From Verrucomicrobiota bacterium (GTDB taxonomy: Bacteria; Verrucomicrobiota; Verrucomicrobiia; Limisphaerales; JADLHS01), in the NCBI GenBank assembly GCA_004297495.1, contig SCTL01000558.1, forward strand, positions 1 through 7,624: DNA of 7,624 nt, given 5' to 3'. A model generated the notes under the pieces. The model did not search any database. It saw only the letters and a list, made by a program, of their open reading frames with translations, and had not been told where the DNA came from. The first letter of the stretch is position 1. Each line of letters begins with the position of its first letter. This document shows, piece after piece, positions 1 to 7,624 of this stretch. The position numbers were made by a program, and so were the translations under genes.

Positions 1-30
1 CAATACCCGGATCGCATCGGCACGCCCGCA

Positions 31-1518
31 ATGCACAAATTCGGAATAAATCCGGGGCAGGTTTACAAGGGTGAGCAGGTCCGGATCGTGCGAAGGGAAC
101 TTTCTAGCGTCAGTGGTTTTCCGCTGCGCGGCGAAGCGGAGTCGAAGAGTATTTACCCCACAGGCGACCTCTACGACGTGGTAGCATACTTAGCGCGCCG
201 CGACCTTGATAAATACGAGCGCGAGGATGCTGAAAAAGACCTGGAAGAATCAAAAAACAATCCGACATCGTATCCGGTCGAAAAATTTGTTGAAGCGTGC
301 CGTCATGCACCGGAGGATTTGGCTGCATTCCTCACCGACCTTTGCGTTAATCCACGACTGGCATTTCGGAAGTCGGGAGAGAGCGACAAGAAACGGAGCG
401 ATTATGAGCAACGCCTCGAAAATGAATTTCCGGACCAAAAGTTGAGCGTCACGGTTGCCGAATTGTTTTGGTTTCAAGACATCATCGGCGCGTTGCTTGA
501 CTATCAGCACCGTGTGGAAGAATCCGCGCGAGCGGACTTTGTTCTGACGGCCATCGGGCGCAAGGTTTGGGAAACCCTCGACTTCGCGCTGAAGGCCCGG
601 CGCATGGTTGTGATTGAAGGCTGGGAAGGACGCGGCAAAAGCGAGGCCGTAAAAGCGTGGTGCCGAATCCATCGCGGCGACGCTCGCTTCGTGGACCTGG
701 CCGGCGTCACGAGCAAGACAACCGTTTTCCGGGCCATCGCGAAAGCGCTCGGCATCGCGTCAAGCTACTCGCGCACGGCCACCGAAATGCAGGCGCGCAT
801 CGAAGACGTGTTGCAACGCTCGCGGCTCGTGTTGGTGTTCGATGAAGCGCACTTTCTCTTTGCCCAAAGCCCGCGCATTTATTCACGTCCAGAGTTGATT
901 GATTGGATTGACACGGCGCTAGTCAATCACGATGTCCCGGTCGCGCTCGTCACCACGCCGCAATTCATCAATTGCGTAAAGCGCGCGGAGTCTCAAGTCG
1001 GTTGGAACTATCGGCAGTTTCGCCGCCGCGTGCGCCGCTGGGTACCGTTGGCGGAATGGAATACGGACGCCGATCTTGAAGCCGTGGCGCGGAAGATCAT
1101 GCCTGGCATTTCACGCGCCGGCATCAAGCTCGCGCTCGGCTACGCGAAAGTTTCCCTTCACGGATCGCCGAGCCGCGACATTTCCGGACTTGGCGACGTG
1201 GCGACGGAAGCACGCTTGCTCGCCGAAGAATCCGGACGCGAGACAATCACCTTTGAAGACGTGGAGCGCGCCATCAATGAACACTTGCTGCCGTCCGACA
1301 CCTGCTTTGCCTCACGCATGGCCGCGCCCGAAAAGCGCGCCCGCAGGCGGCTTGCAGCACCGCTGAAAGCCCCATTAACGCCGCCTTCAGAATCCGTTAA
1401 TGACGGTAAGGCCACCGCCGAAGAGCCACAGATTTTTCAACGACATAGACCCGTTGTAGTCGCCGATTCAAGCCGAGCCATGACGCCGCGTGCGCGTGGC
1501 GAGTCTGTCGCGGCCTGA
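31..1518 (+). CDS. AAA ATPase, MuB/TniB-like transposition helper
   Basis: The 495-residue protein carries a clear P-loop ATPase core: Walker A GWEGRGKS at 197-204, Walker B VLVFDEAH at 267-274, a sensor-like VALVTTPQ at 304-311 and a basic FRRRVRRW stretch at 330-337. This order fits the AAA_22/MuB/TniB ATPases that select target DNA for DDE transposases; that role is inferred, because no transposase lies in the window. Residues 1-170 are a charged N-terminal part I do not recognise, and 430-495 form a basic, Pro/Ala-rich, probably disordered tail. At about 495 residues it is well above the roughly 250-350 usual for MuB/TniB. The ATG at 31 has no Shine-Dalgarno sequence and its frame stays open to base 1, so the true start may lie outside the window. 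Bases 200-480 look more AT-rich than the neighbours, which could reflect transfer. The ATPase class is secure and the transposition role is moderate; a different AAA helper in a mobile or defence module is the alternative. Confidence 0.75.
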   Translation: MHKFGINPGQVYKGEQVRIVRRELSSVSGFPLRGEAESKSIYPTGDLYDVVAYLARRDLDKYEREDAEKDLEESKNNPTSYPVEKFVEACRHAPEDLAAFLTDLCVNPRLAFRKSGESDKKRSDYEQRLENEFPDQKLSVTVAELFWFQDIIGALLDYQHRVEESARADFVLTAIGRKVWETLDFALKARRMVVIEGWEGRGKSEAVKAWCRIHRGDARFVDLAGVTSKTTVFRAIAKALGIASSYSRTATEMQARIEDVLQRSRLVLVFDEAHFLFAQSPRIYSRPELIDWIDTALVNHDVPVALVTTPQFINCVKRAESQVGWNYRQFRRRVRRWVPLAEWNTDADLEAVARKIMPGISRAGIKLALGYAKVSLHGSPSRDISGLGDVATEARLLAEESGRETITFEDVERAINEHLLPSDTCFASRMAAPEKRARRRLAAPLKAPLTPPSESVNDGKATAEEPQIFQRHRPVVVADSSRAMTPRARGESVAA

Positions 1519-1536
1519 CGCCGGATCGCGGTTATT

Positions 1537-1565
1537 TTACGCACCCCTTTGGCGGGTGTGCGTAA
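1537..1565 (+). terminator. hairpin after the ATPase gene, possible terminator
   Basis: TTACGCAC at 1537-1544 pairs perfectly with GTGCGTAA at 1558-1565. CCC/GGG (1545-1547 and 1554-1556) extends the stem past a single bulged T at 1557, leaving a 6-nt loop. It begins 18 nt after the ATPase stop and only a short T run follows, so it is a weak intrinsic terminator for that gene. It could instead be a structured element end. Confidence 0.4.
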
Positions 1566-1625
1566 TTTCCTTGTCCGGTCATCTTGGAAGTTGGAAGACT
1601 CAGAAGTGACCAAATTGTCCGCGCG

Positions 1626-1654
1626 TTTACATCATCCAGTTCGATCTTCATACA
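1626..1654 (+). promoter_or_regulatory. weak sigma70-like promoter candidate for the LOG gene
   Basis: TTTACA at 1626-1631 is a good -35 match. CATACA at 1649-1654, after a 17-nt spacer, is a poor -10. This would leave an untranslated leader of about 40 nt before the ATG at 1703. No Shine-Dalgarno sequence precedes that ATG. The rest of the 1566-1702 gap holds no ORF I would call. Position and partial consensus are the only support. Confidence 0.2.
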
Positions 1655-1702
1655 AAGAAGTGTTGTTGCTTTCACGGTTCTCCCCGTTATTCTACGCCGA
1701 CT

Positions 1703-2734
1703 ATGAATAAACCAGAAAAGTCCACAGGGGACTTGGCATTGCAGAAGCCCATCCAGGACCTCATCAAACTCAAAGGCGGCGGTTACAACGAAGACGCAGT
1801 CGCCGACATCATCGAGAACGCCCTCAAACTCCTCACCGACGTCAAAGACACCGGCGACGCGCGCGTTATCCAGACCGCGCTGCGGGAATTGCGTTACGCG
1901 TTCCGGCTCTTCGCGCCCTATGCGGGCAAGCGCAAGGTCACGATCTTCGGCTCGGCCCGCACGCAGCCGAGCAAACAGGAATATCAACAAGCCGTCGAAG
2001 TCGGTCGCAAGATCGTGCAAGCCGGCTTCATGGTCATCACCGGCGCCGGGCCGGGCATCATGCAGGCCGGCCACGAAGGCGCGGGTCCGGAAAACAGTTT
2101 CGGCGCGAACATCCGTCTGCCGTGGGAACAGGGCGCAAACCCCGTCATCGCGCAGGACAAAAAGCTCGTCACATTCAAATACTTTTTCACGCGCAAGCTC
2201 ACCTTCATCCGCCACTCGGACGCGATCATTTTGTTTCCCGGCGGCTTCGGCACGATGGATGAGGGCTACGAAGCCATCACGCTCATGCAGACCGGCAAGA
2301 GCCAGCTCATGCCGCTCGTGCTCGTGGACCGGCCCGGCGGCACGTATTGGAAGACGTGGGACAAACAGGTGCGCGAACATCTCCTGCGCGATCAATTGAT
2401 TTCGCCGGACGATCTCAACCTCTATCGCATCACCGACAGCGCGGATGAAGCGGTGAAAATCGTCACGCGCTTCTATCGCAACTTCCACTCCACGCGCTTC
2501 GTGAAGGACCTGTTCATCATCCGCCTGCAACACGCGCCGACCGAGACGGCCATCGAGGCGTTGAACGAAGACTACGCGGACATCATCGTCGAAGGAAAAA
2601 TCCAGCGCATTGAGCCGACACCCGAGGAGAAGGAAGACAGCGATCAGCTCGGCCTGCACCGCATCGCGTTTAACTTCAACCGCCGCGATTACGGTCGGCT
2701 CCGCCAGATGATTGACGTGTTGAACGGGCTGTGA
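1703..2734 (+). CDS. LOG/TIGR00730-family Rossmann-fold protein
   Basis: The 343-residue protein belongs to the LOG ('lysine decarboxylase-like') family, whose characterised members are nucleotide phosphoribohydrolases that release a free base from a nucleoside monophosphate. Visible signatures are IFGSART at 81-87, the glycine-rich GAGPGIMQAG at 114-123, FFTRKL with R164/K165, and the family hallmark PGGFGTMDE at 179-187 including E187. R164 and E187 sit where the catalytic Arg and Glu of LOG enzymes lie. Compared with the roughly 180-220 residues of minimal LOG proteins, it has about 75 extra N-terminal residues, mostly helical in appearance, and about 85 extra C-terminal residues from about 258. 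Longer members of this family exist, so this is a subtype and not a clear fusion. The ATG at 1703 lacks a Shine-Dalgarno sequence. The gene stands alone and converges on the minus-strand operon. The family is secure; the substrate is unknown. Confidence 0.9.
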   Translation: MNKPEKSTGDLALQKPIQDLIKLKGGGYNEDAVADIIENALKLLTDVKDTGDARVIQTALRELRYAFRLFAPYAGKRKVTIFGSARTQPSKQEYQQAVEVGRKIVQAGFMVITGAGPGIMQAGHEGAGPENSFGANIRLPWEQGANPVIAQDKKLVTFKYFFTRKLTFIRHSDAIILFPGGFGTMDEGYEAITLMQTGKSQLMPLVLVDRPGGTYWKTWDKQVREHLLRDQLISPDDLNLYRITDSADEAVKIVTRFYRNFHSTRFVKDLFIIRLQHAPTETAIEALNEDYADIIVEGKIQRIEPTPEEKEDSDQLGLHRIAFNFNRRDYGRLRQMIDVLNGL

Positions 2735-2750
2735 GCGGGAGAGCGTGGCG

Positions 2751-2852
2751 GAACATTCAACGCTCAACATTCAACATCGAATACCAAACGGTCGGTGCGC
2801 GCAGCTCCGAAAACTTCAGTGTTGGGCGTTGAATGTTGAATGTTGAATGTTC
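2751..2852. repeat. inverted repeat of 7-bp units between convergent genes
   Basis: The left arm, 2751-2775, reads as CATTCAA/CGCTCAA/CATTCAA units. The right arm, 2828-2852, is its reverse complement with only two mismatches and is made of GTTGAAT units repeated with a 7-bp period. The loop is 52 nt (2776-2827). It lies between the stops of the LOG gene (2734) and the ThuA-like gene (2907), so transcripts from either side could fold it. A bidirectional terminator or RNA-stabilising role is possible, but no strong U-tract follows on either strand. The rest of the 2735-2906 gap holds nothing else I can support. Confidence 0.8.
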
Positions 2853-2906
2853 CCCCGCTGAAAGATTCATCGCCGCTTAACCCGCACGCCGAGCCCACGG
2901 CCTCAT

Positions 2907-3785
2907 TTACTTTCTCCGCCCCGACTTGTCATCCAGATTTTCCTTCAACTGCTCCGCCGTAACCGTGGACTTCACGCCATCGGGCGGAACTTCCACTTTC
3001 GCGACCCAGAGAATCGCGTTGAGCGCGAGCTTCCGGAAATTGTCATTGCCCCAAGACTCGTGGAAATGGGCGCCAGTGAGACCGAAACCTCTGCCGCTAT
3101 CCGCGCGCTCGAACGCCCACGCCAAATTCTGCGGCTCGCCGCGCTTCACCGACTCGCGCACGGCGGGATTGCCCTCATGCGGCCCATCGGCGCGGCGCAT
3201 CGTGTTCGGCGGTGCGACGGCGCTGAGGATCGGCGTCACGCCTTTCATGTCCGCGGGAAAGCGCATGTGAAAATACCACTCGTCATCGAGCGCGAACGGT
3301 TTCACGCCGCGCGTGATGGGATGCGAGGGCAACGATTTGATTTCCGCCGTCCAGCGCGGATTCACCGACCAGTCCACTTCAAAACAACCGCCGATCCAGT
3401 CGAGAAATTTCTGTTCGCCCTTTTCCTTCGTCGGCTCGATGGCGTAATGAACGCACGCCAACCCGACGCCTTGCCGCATCAGTTGGCCGATGATTTCCAA
3501 ATGGTCTTCCTGCAACAGCGGATGATTCCAACCGCCGTCGGTGAAAACGATGATCGCCGCCGCGCCATCGAACACACTCTTCCCGTCCGCCGGCCAGCCG
3601 TTCGAGCAGACGACCGACGTGATGCCGGGAAACTGGTCGAGGCAAGATTTCAGCAACAGGCAGTCCGCGCGATACTCGTGTTGTCCCGGTGGATGACTGG
3701 GCGGCCCGGCGAGGAAAACAATTTTTCTGTCGGCGGCAAATGCGGAAGCCGTCATGACGAGCAAGGTCAGCGCGAGCGTTCTCAC
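2907..3785 (-). CDS. exported ThuA-like domain protein
   Basis: Started at the GTG of 3785, this is a 292-residue protein with a signal peptide (MRTLALTLLVMTASAFA, likely cleaved near 17/18) and then a ThuA-like fold of the class I glutamine amidotransferase-like superfamily. Supporting stretches are IIVFTDGGWNHP at 78-89, GVGLACVHYA at 106-115 with C111 at the presumed nucleophile elbow, DDEWYFHMRF at 167-176 and GFGLTGAHFHESWGNDNF at 233-250. ThuA proteins are linked to sugar metabolism, but the biochemical activity of most exported members is unknown. A GTG at 3803 would add six residues (MDEGHS). I prefer 3785 because GAAGGA precedes it at 6 nt and its GTG overlaps the TGA of the upstream ligase gene, which implies translational coupling. 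The C-terminal tail from about 268 is charged. Fold and export are confident; function is open. Confidence 0.88.
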   Translation of the reverse strand: MRTLALTLLVMTASAFAADRKIVFLAGPPSHPPGQHEYRADCLLLKSCLDQFPGITSVVCSNGWPADGKSVFDGAAAIIVFTDGGWNHPLLQEDHLEIIGQLMRQGVGLACVHYAIEPTKEKGEQKFLDWIGGCFEVDWSVNPRWTAEIKSLPSHPITRGVKPFALDDEWYFHMRFPADMKGVTPILSAVAPPNTMRRADGPHEGNPAVRESVKRGEPQNLAWAFERADSGRGFGLTGAHFHESWGNDNFRKLALNAILWVAKVEVPPDGVKSTVTAEQLKENLDDKSGRRK

Positions 3786-5071
3786 TGAATGTCCTTCGTC
3801 CACCGGCGTGCTTTCATCTCAAATCGCGGCAATGAACCAGGTGAAACCAGTTCCACCGGCACGCGCAGATTGAACGCCGACTCCAACGCTTGTTGCGCCT
3901 CGGTTTGCAGTTTCTTCGCGTCGCGGCAGAGATCGGACGGCTCCAGTTCCACGCGCAACTCGGCGAGCGATTGTCGTTGCCCGACATGAACGCGATATTC
4001 CGCCACGTCCTTCAAGCCGCGCAGGATTTCCTCGACCGCCGACGGATAAACATTCACGCCGCGCACGATGACCATGTCATCCACGCGACCGAGGATGCCG
4101 CCGTCGAGCGCAAGCTCATGGCGTCCGCATCCGCACTCCGCATTCCGCACTCCGCACTTCACCAGATCGCCCGTGCGATAGCGAAGCAACGGCGAGCCGG
4201 TTCGGCCCAGCGTGGTCAAAACCAGTTCGCCGGTTGTCGCCGGTTTACCGCAGGCGGGATCAATCACCTCTGCAAAGTAAGCCGACTCGATTACGTGCAA
4301 GACGCCGGGCCGCGCAGGACATTCATAAGTCACCGGGCCAACTTCCGTCATGCCGTGATGATCAAAGACGCGCGCGCCCGGCCAAAGTTCCTCAATGTGT
4401 TTCCGCGTGGCCGGAATGCTGCCGCCCGGTTCGCCCGCCACGATGATCGTCTTCACTCGCGACGCGCCAGCGGGTTTGCTCGCGAGCGCGGCGACTTCAC
4501 CGAGGCGAATAGCGTAAGTCGGCGTGCAGCAAATCACGGTCGCGCCGCAGTCCACAATCGCCTTCACACGCGCTTCGCTGCTCATGCCGCCGCCGGGAAT
4601 GCAAAGGCAGCCGAGCTTTGCCGCCGACTCGAACGCGAGCCAGAAGCCGAGGAACGGGCCGAACGAAAACGCGAAGTACACGCGGTCACCCGCTGTCACT
4701 CCAGCGACGCGAAAAATTTCCGTCCAACTTTCCAGCATCCAGTCCCAGCTTTCCGGCGTGTCGAGCCAGCGCAACGGCGCACCGCTCGTGCCGCTGGTCT
4801 GATGGAAGCGCGTGTAACGATTGAGCGGGTAAGTCAGGTTCGTGCCGAACGGCGGCGCCGCGAGTTGGTCGGCGACAAGTTCCTGCTTGGTCGTGAACGG
4901 AAAGCGCGCGGAGAGATCTTCCAGCGACGCGATGTCGAAGCCGACGCCGGCGTCCTGAAGTTTGTGCGTGTAAAACTTGTTCGCCGGAATCAACTCGGCC
5001 ACGAGCGAGCGGAGCTGTTCGAGCTGGCCGGCTTCGATGGCTGCGCGGTCGGGATGAACGCTCTCGGCCAT
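3782..5071 (-). CDS. PaaK-like acyl/aryl-CoA ligase (AMP-forming)
   Basis: The 429-residue protein has the length and motif order of phenylacetate-CoA ligase-type adenylating enzymes: P-loop TSGTSGAP at 92-99, HGMTEVGP at 239-246, YRTGD at 298-302, GRVDDM at 328-333 followed by RGVNVYPS, and a C-terminal PRFEMKARR whose K420 matches the lysine that completes adenylation. Such enzymes activate a carboxylic acid with ATP and join it to CoA in the cytoplasm. The acid cannot be told from sequence, and no phenylacetate catabolism genes are nearby. The reading frame stays open upstream to 5410, but that part only overlays the membrane-protein gene. The ATG at 5071, 8 nt after that gene's stop, gives the family-like N-terminus; it has no clear Shine-Dalgarno sequence. 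Residues 305-316, just before CGR, are encoded by a 7-bp-period array. The stop overlaps the next gene by 4 nt. Confidence 0.9.
   Translation of the reverse strand: MAESVHPDRAAIEAGQLEQLRSLVAELIPANKFYTHKLQDAGVGFDIASLEDLSARFPFTTKQELVADQLAAPPFGTNLTYPLNRYTRFHQTSGTSGAPLRWLDTPESWDWMLESWTEIFRVAGVTAGDRVYFAFSFGPFLGFWLAFESAAKLGCLCIPGGGMSSEARVKAIVDCGATVICCTPTYAIRLGEVAALASKPAGASRVKTIIVAGEPGGSIPATRKHIEELWPGARVFDHHGMTEVGPVTYECPARPGVLHVIESAYFAEVIDPACGKPATTGELVLTTLGRTGSPLLRYRTGDLVKCGVRNAECGCGRHELALDGGILGRVDDMVIVRGVNVYPSAVEEILRGLKDVAEYRVHVGQRQSLAELRVELEPSDLCRDAKKLQTEAQQALESAFNLRVPVELVSPGSLPRFEMKARRWTKDIQ
4124..4158. repeat. 7-bp-period array inside the CoA ligase gene
   Basis: Four CCGCACT-type heptads (CCGCACT, CCGCATT, CCGCACT, CCGCACT) fill 4131-4158, with a partial unit TCCGCAT at 4124-4130. 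On the minus strand they encode ligase residues 305-316 (KCGVRNAECGCG), between the YRTGD motif and the GRVDDM motif. The frame is kept. Confidence 0.85.
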
Positions 5072-5079
5072 GCGCAAGG

Positions 5080-5634
5080 TTACTTGGTTTCCGAAGTCGC
5101 CGGAGTCGCCTGCGTTGCGGCGGGTTTGGCCGGCGCGGCCACATTCGAGGGCGCAAACTTGGCGACAAGGAACGCGCCGGTCGCCGCCAGCACGCAGCCC
5201 AGCAGGAACGGCAGCGGCAGCGATTTCAATCCGCCCTCCGGCGGATGCAGCGCCATGGCGACAATCGTGTTGATGATTGGCGCGCCGGCAAAGACGATGG
5301 GCATCACTGCCGCCGCCGCCGCGCCTTTGTAAATTTGCGCCGCCGCGCCGAGCGCGAGCACGAGCGTGAACGCGCCGATTGCACCAGCGCCGCCGGCGAT
5401 GAGACTCCACTTGATGCCGCCGCCGGTGAAACTCCAGTTTGAGCCGCGCAATTTCAGCAGCGCCATCGTCGCAATGCCGATCAGCGCATAGGCAATGCAG
5501 ACAAACAAGAAGGCTTTGAGCCCGGCGTGCGGCGCTTCCGCGCCCATCGGCATCTCGCCGCGCCCTTTGTGGAGCAGCACGCCGTAAACGCCCCAGGACA
5601 AAACCGTCATCAATGCGAAGGTGAGCCAGTTCAT
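5080..5634 (-). CDS. small EamA/DMT-like membrane protein
   Basis: This 184-residue protein is mostly hydrophobic, with five likely membrane helices near residues 3-21, 41-60, 74-96, 105-129 and 141-160, then a soluble Ala/Pro/Thr-rich tail (161-184). Helix count and the Gly/Ala-rich segments resemble one half of an EamA (drug/metabolite transporter) protein; full-length members have ten helices in two repeats, so this could work as a dimer. No substrate signature is visible. The loop between helices 1 and 2 (22-40) is polar with GRGEMPMG. The ATG at 5634 starts directly with a hydrophobic helix and lies 31 nt after the thioesterase stop; no Shine-Dalgarno sequence is seen. The next gene starts 8 nt downstream. 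That it is a membrane protein is confident; the EamA assignment is moderate. Confidence 0.8.
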   Translation of the reverse strand: MNWLTFALMTVLSWGVYGVLLHKGRGEMPMGAEAPHAGLKAFLFVCIAYALIGIATMALLKLRGSNWSFTGGGIKWSLIAGGAGAIGAFTLVLALGAAAQIYKGAAAAAVMPIVFAGAPIINTIVAMALHPPEGGLKSLPLPFLLGCVLAATGAFLVAKFAPSNVAAPAKPAATQATPATSETK

Positions 5635-5665
5635 AGATTTGAGTGATTCTAGTTTGCCGCCGCGC

Positions 5666-6106
5666 TCACAGCAATTCCTTCGGCGCGACTTCGATCTTCT
5701 CGGCGATGTCCGCCGGAATCTGCGCCACCTTCATGTGGTGCGGGCCATCTTGTTTCACGCAGACCGCGATGATCTTTCCGCGCGCCACCTCGACCGGAGG
5801 CTGCGCGTTCAGTTTGCGGATGCGGAACTGATAGACAAATTTCCGGGCGCTCTTCTCGGCCACGAGCAGGTGAATCTCGATTTCGTCCTCGAAGCGCAGC
5901 GGTTGCGCGTAATCGCACTCGGCATGCACGCGCGGCCAGCCGACTTCCTGCGCGGCCTGGGGCGGACGGATCGAAAGTCCGAGCGAGCGGAAGAACGCGC
6001 TCTCCGCCGCCTCGGCGTAGCGGAAAAAATTCGAGTAGTGAACGATGCCGGCCATGTCGGTTTCGCTGAATTCGACGCGGCGAACAAGTTTGAATTCAAA
6101 GGCCAT
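5666..6106 (-). CDS. YbgC/FadM-type acyl-CoA thioesterase
   Basis: The 146-residue protein is a single hotdog-fold domain of the 4-hydroxybenzoyl-CoA thioesterase/YbgC class. The N-terminal block VEFSETDMAGIVHYSNFFRY (11-30) is the family signature, with D17 as the expected catalytic Asp and H23-Y24-S25-N26 in the usual HYxx(Y/F)F context. Length matches the family's usual 130-150. Such enzymes hydrolyse acyl- or aroyl-CoA to free acid and CoA. A CoA ligase lies two genes downstream in the same transcription unit, so the two may act on related thioesters in opposite directions; that link is inferred. No tol-pal genes, common neighbours of ybgC, are seen here. The ATG at 6106 is 15 nt from the glycosyltransferase stop and part of that spacer is a 7-bp-period array, with no Shine-Dalgarno sequence. 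Confidence 0.9.
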   Translation of the reverse strand: MAFEFKLVRRVEFSETDMAGIVHYSNFFRYAEAAESAFFRSLGLSIRPPQAAQEVGWPRVHAECDYAQPLRFEDEIEIHLLVAEKSARKFVYQFRIRKLNAQPPVEVARGKIIAVCVKQDGPHHMKVAQIPADIAEKIEVAPKELL

Positions 6107-6121
6107 GTTCGGATTTTGGAT

Positions 6122-7450
<1,329 letters not shown>

Positions 7451-7565
7451 GCGGATTTTTTAACCACGGATGGACACAGATGAACACGGATGGGAACAGA
7501 AATCGGTGCGAACTGAATATCCGAATCCGTGTTCATCCGTGTTTATCCGTGGCTAAAAAATCCGC

Positions 7566-7624
7566 GTGAACATCGTTCAACTCACTCCCGGCGCGGGCGG
7601 CATGTTCTGCGGGAATTGTCTCCA
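7566..7624 (+). CDS. inverted partial copy of the glycosyltransferase start
   Basis: A GTG at 7566 opens a frame running off the window whose 19 complete codons (from GTG through NIVQLTPGAGGMFCGNCL) are identical at the nucleotide level to the start of the minus-strand glycosyltransferase, including third codon positions and the upstream TAAAAAATCCGC. A diverged paralogue would be expected to differ at silent sites. This is therefore either a very recent inverted duplication or a fold-back or assembly artefact, and it should not be counted as a second gene without read support. Confidence 0.45.
   Translation, partial: MNIVQLTPGAGGMFCGNCL

Noticed and set aside
250..672. Minus-strand frame inside the ATPase gene
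   Set aside because: It overlaps the N-terminal part of a supported ATPase gene and has no independent start signal or domain.
1663..1693. Second promoter candidate TTGTTG/TATTCT just before the LOG ATG
   Set aside because: The spacer is 19 nt and the start point would fall almost on the ATG; the match is too weak to call.
1532..2770. Minus-strand 412-codon open frame over the LOG gene
   Set aside because: It lies antisense to a gene with clear family motifs; its protein has no recognisable domain and shows the D/V/R-rich look of an antisense GC-rich frame.
3060..3788. Plus-strand frame over the ThuA-like gene
   Set aside because: Antisense to a gene with a signal peptide and conserved motifs; the product is His/Arg-rich and unlike any family I know.
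3890..5332. Plus-strand 480-codon open frame over the CoA ligase and membrane-protein genes
   Set aside because: Antisense to two supported genes, Arg/Ala/His-rich with no domain pattern; explained by GC-rich third positions on the other strand.
5072..5410. N-terminal extension of the CoA ligase up to 5410
   Set aside because: The extra residues are Arg/Ala-rich out-of-frame translation of the EamA-like gene; the family-like N-terminus starts at the ATG of 5071.

Overview
The window looks like a chromosomal or metagenomic-contig piece from a GC-rich bacterium, most plausibly an uncultured Verrucomicrobiota (Limisphaerales/Pedosphaera-like). This assignment rests on recalled family patterns, not on a search: a ThuA-like exported protein, a GT4 glycosyltransferase starting with a GAGGMFCGNC motif, starts mostly lacking Shine-Dalgarno sequences, and short intergenic and intragenic arrays with a 7-bp period. 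No rRNA, tRNA or CRISPR array was seen.

Layout. (1) 31-1518, plus strand: a large AAA ATPase of the MuB/TniB transposition-helper type, probably the trailing gene of a transposon or prophage module whose transposase would lie left of the window. (2) 1519-1702: a short gap with a hairpin just after the ATPase. (3) 1703-2734, plus strand: a LOG/TIGR00730 Rossmann-fold protein. (4) 2735-2906: a gap between convergent genes that holds a long inverted repeat built of 7-bp units. (5) 7450 down to 2907, minus strand: five closely spaced genes that look like one operon. In transcription order they are a GT4 glycosyltransferase, a YbgC-type hotdog thioesterase, a half-size EamA-like membrane protein, a PaaK-like acyl/aryl-CoA ligase and an exported ThuA-like protein. 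Spacings are 15, 31 and 8 nt, then a 4-nt GTGA overlap. The pathway is not evident. A ligase plus a thioesterase suggests handling of a CoA thioester, but no substrate can be read from the sequence.

(6) 7392-7624: the window ends in a near-perfect palindrome. The first codons of the glycosyltransferase are repeated, inverted and identical, on the far side of a 33-nt loop and run to the last base. The outer 71 bp of each arm match perfectly, while the inner 29 bp carry four mismatches. That pattern fits fold-back copying primed by an older imperfect hairpin, either in the cell or as a library or assembly artefact.

The most interesting recurring theme is the 7-bp-period arrays. There are four sites (five arrays), and three of the arrays lie in coding sequence: in the linker and at the C-terminus of the glycosyltransferase, and beside the Cys-rich loop of the CoA ligase. 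I see no convincing new multi-gene system. The strongest leads are the coding-sequence arrays, the terminal palindrome and the unusual N-terminal region of the ATPase.
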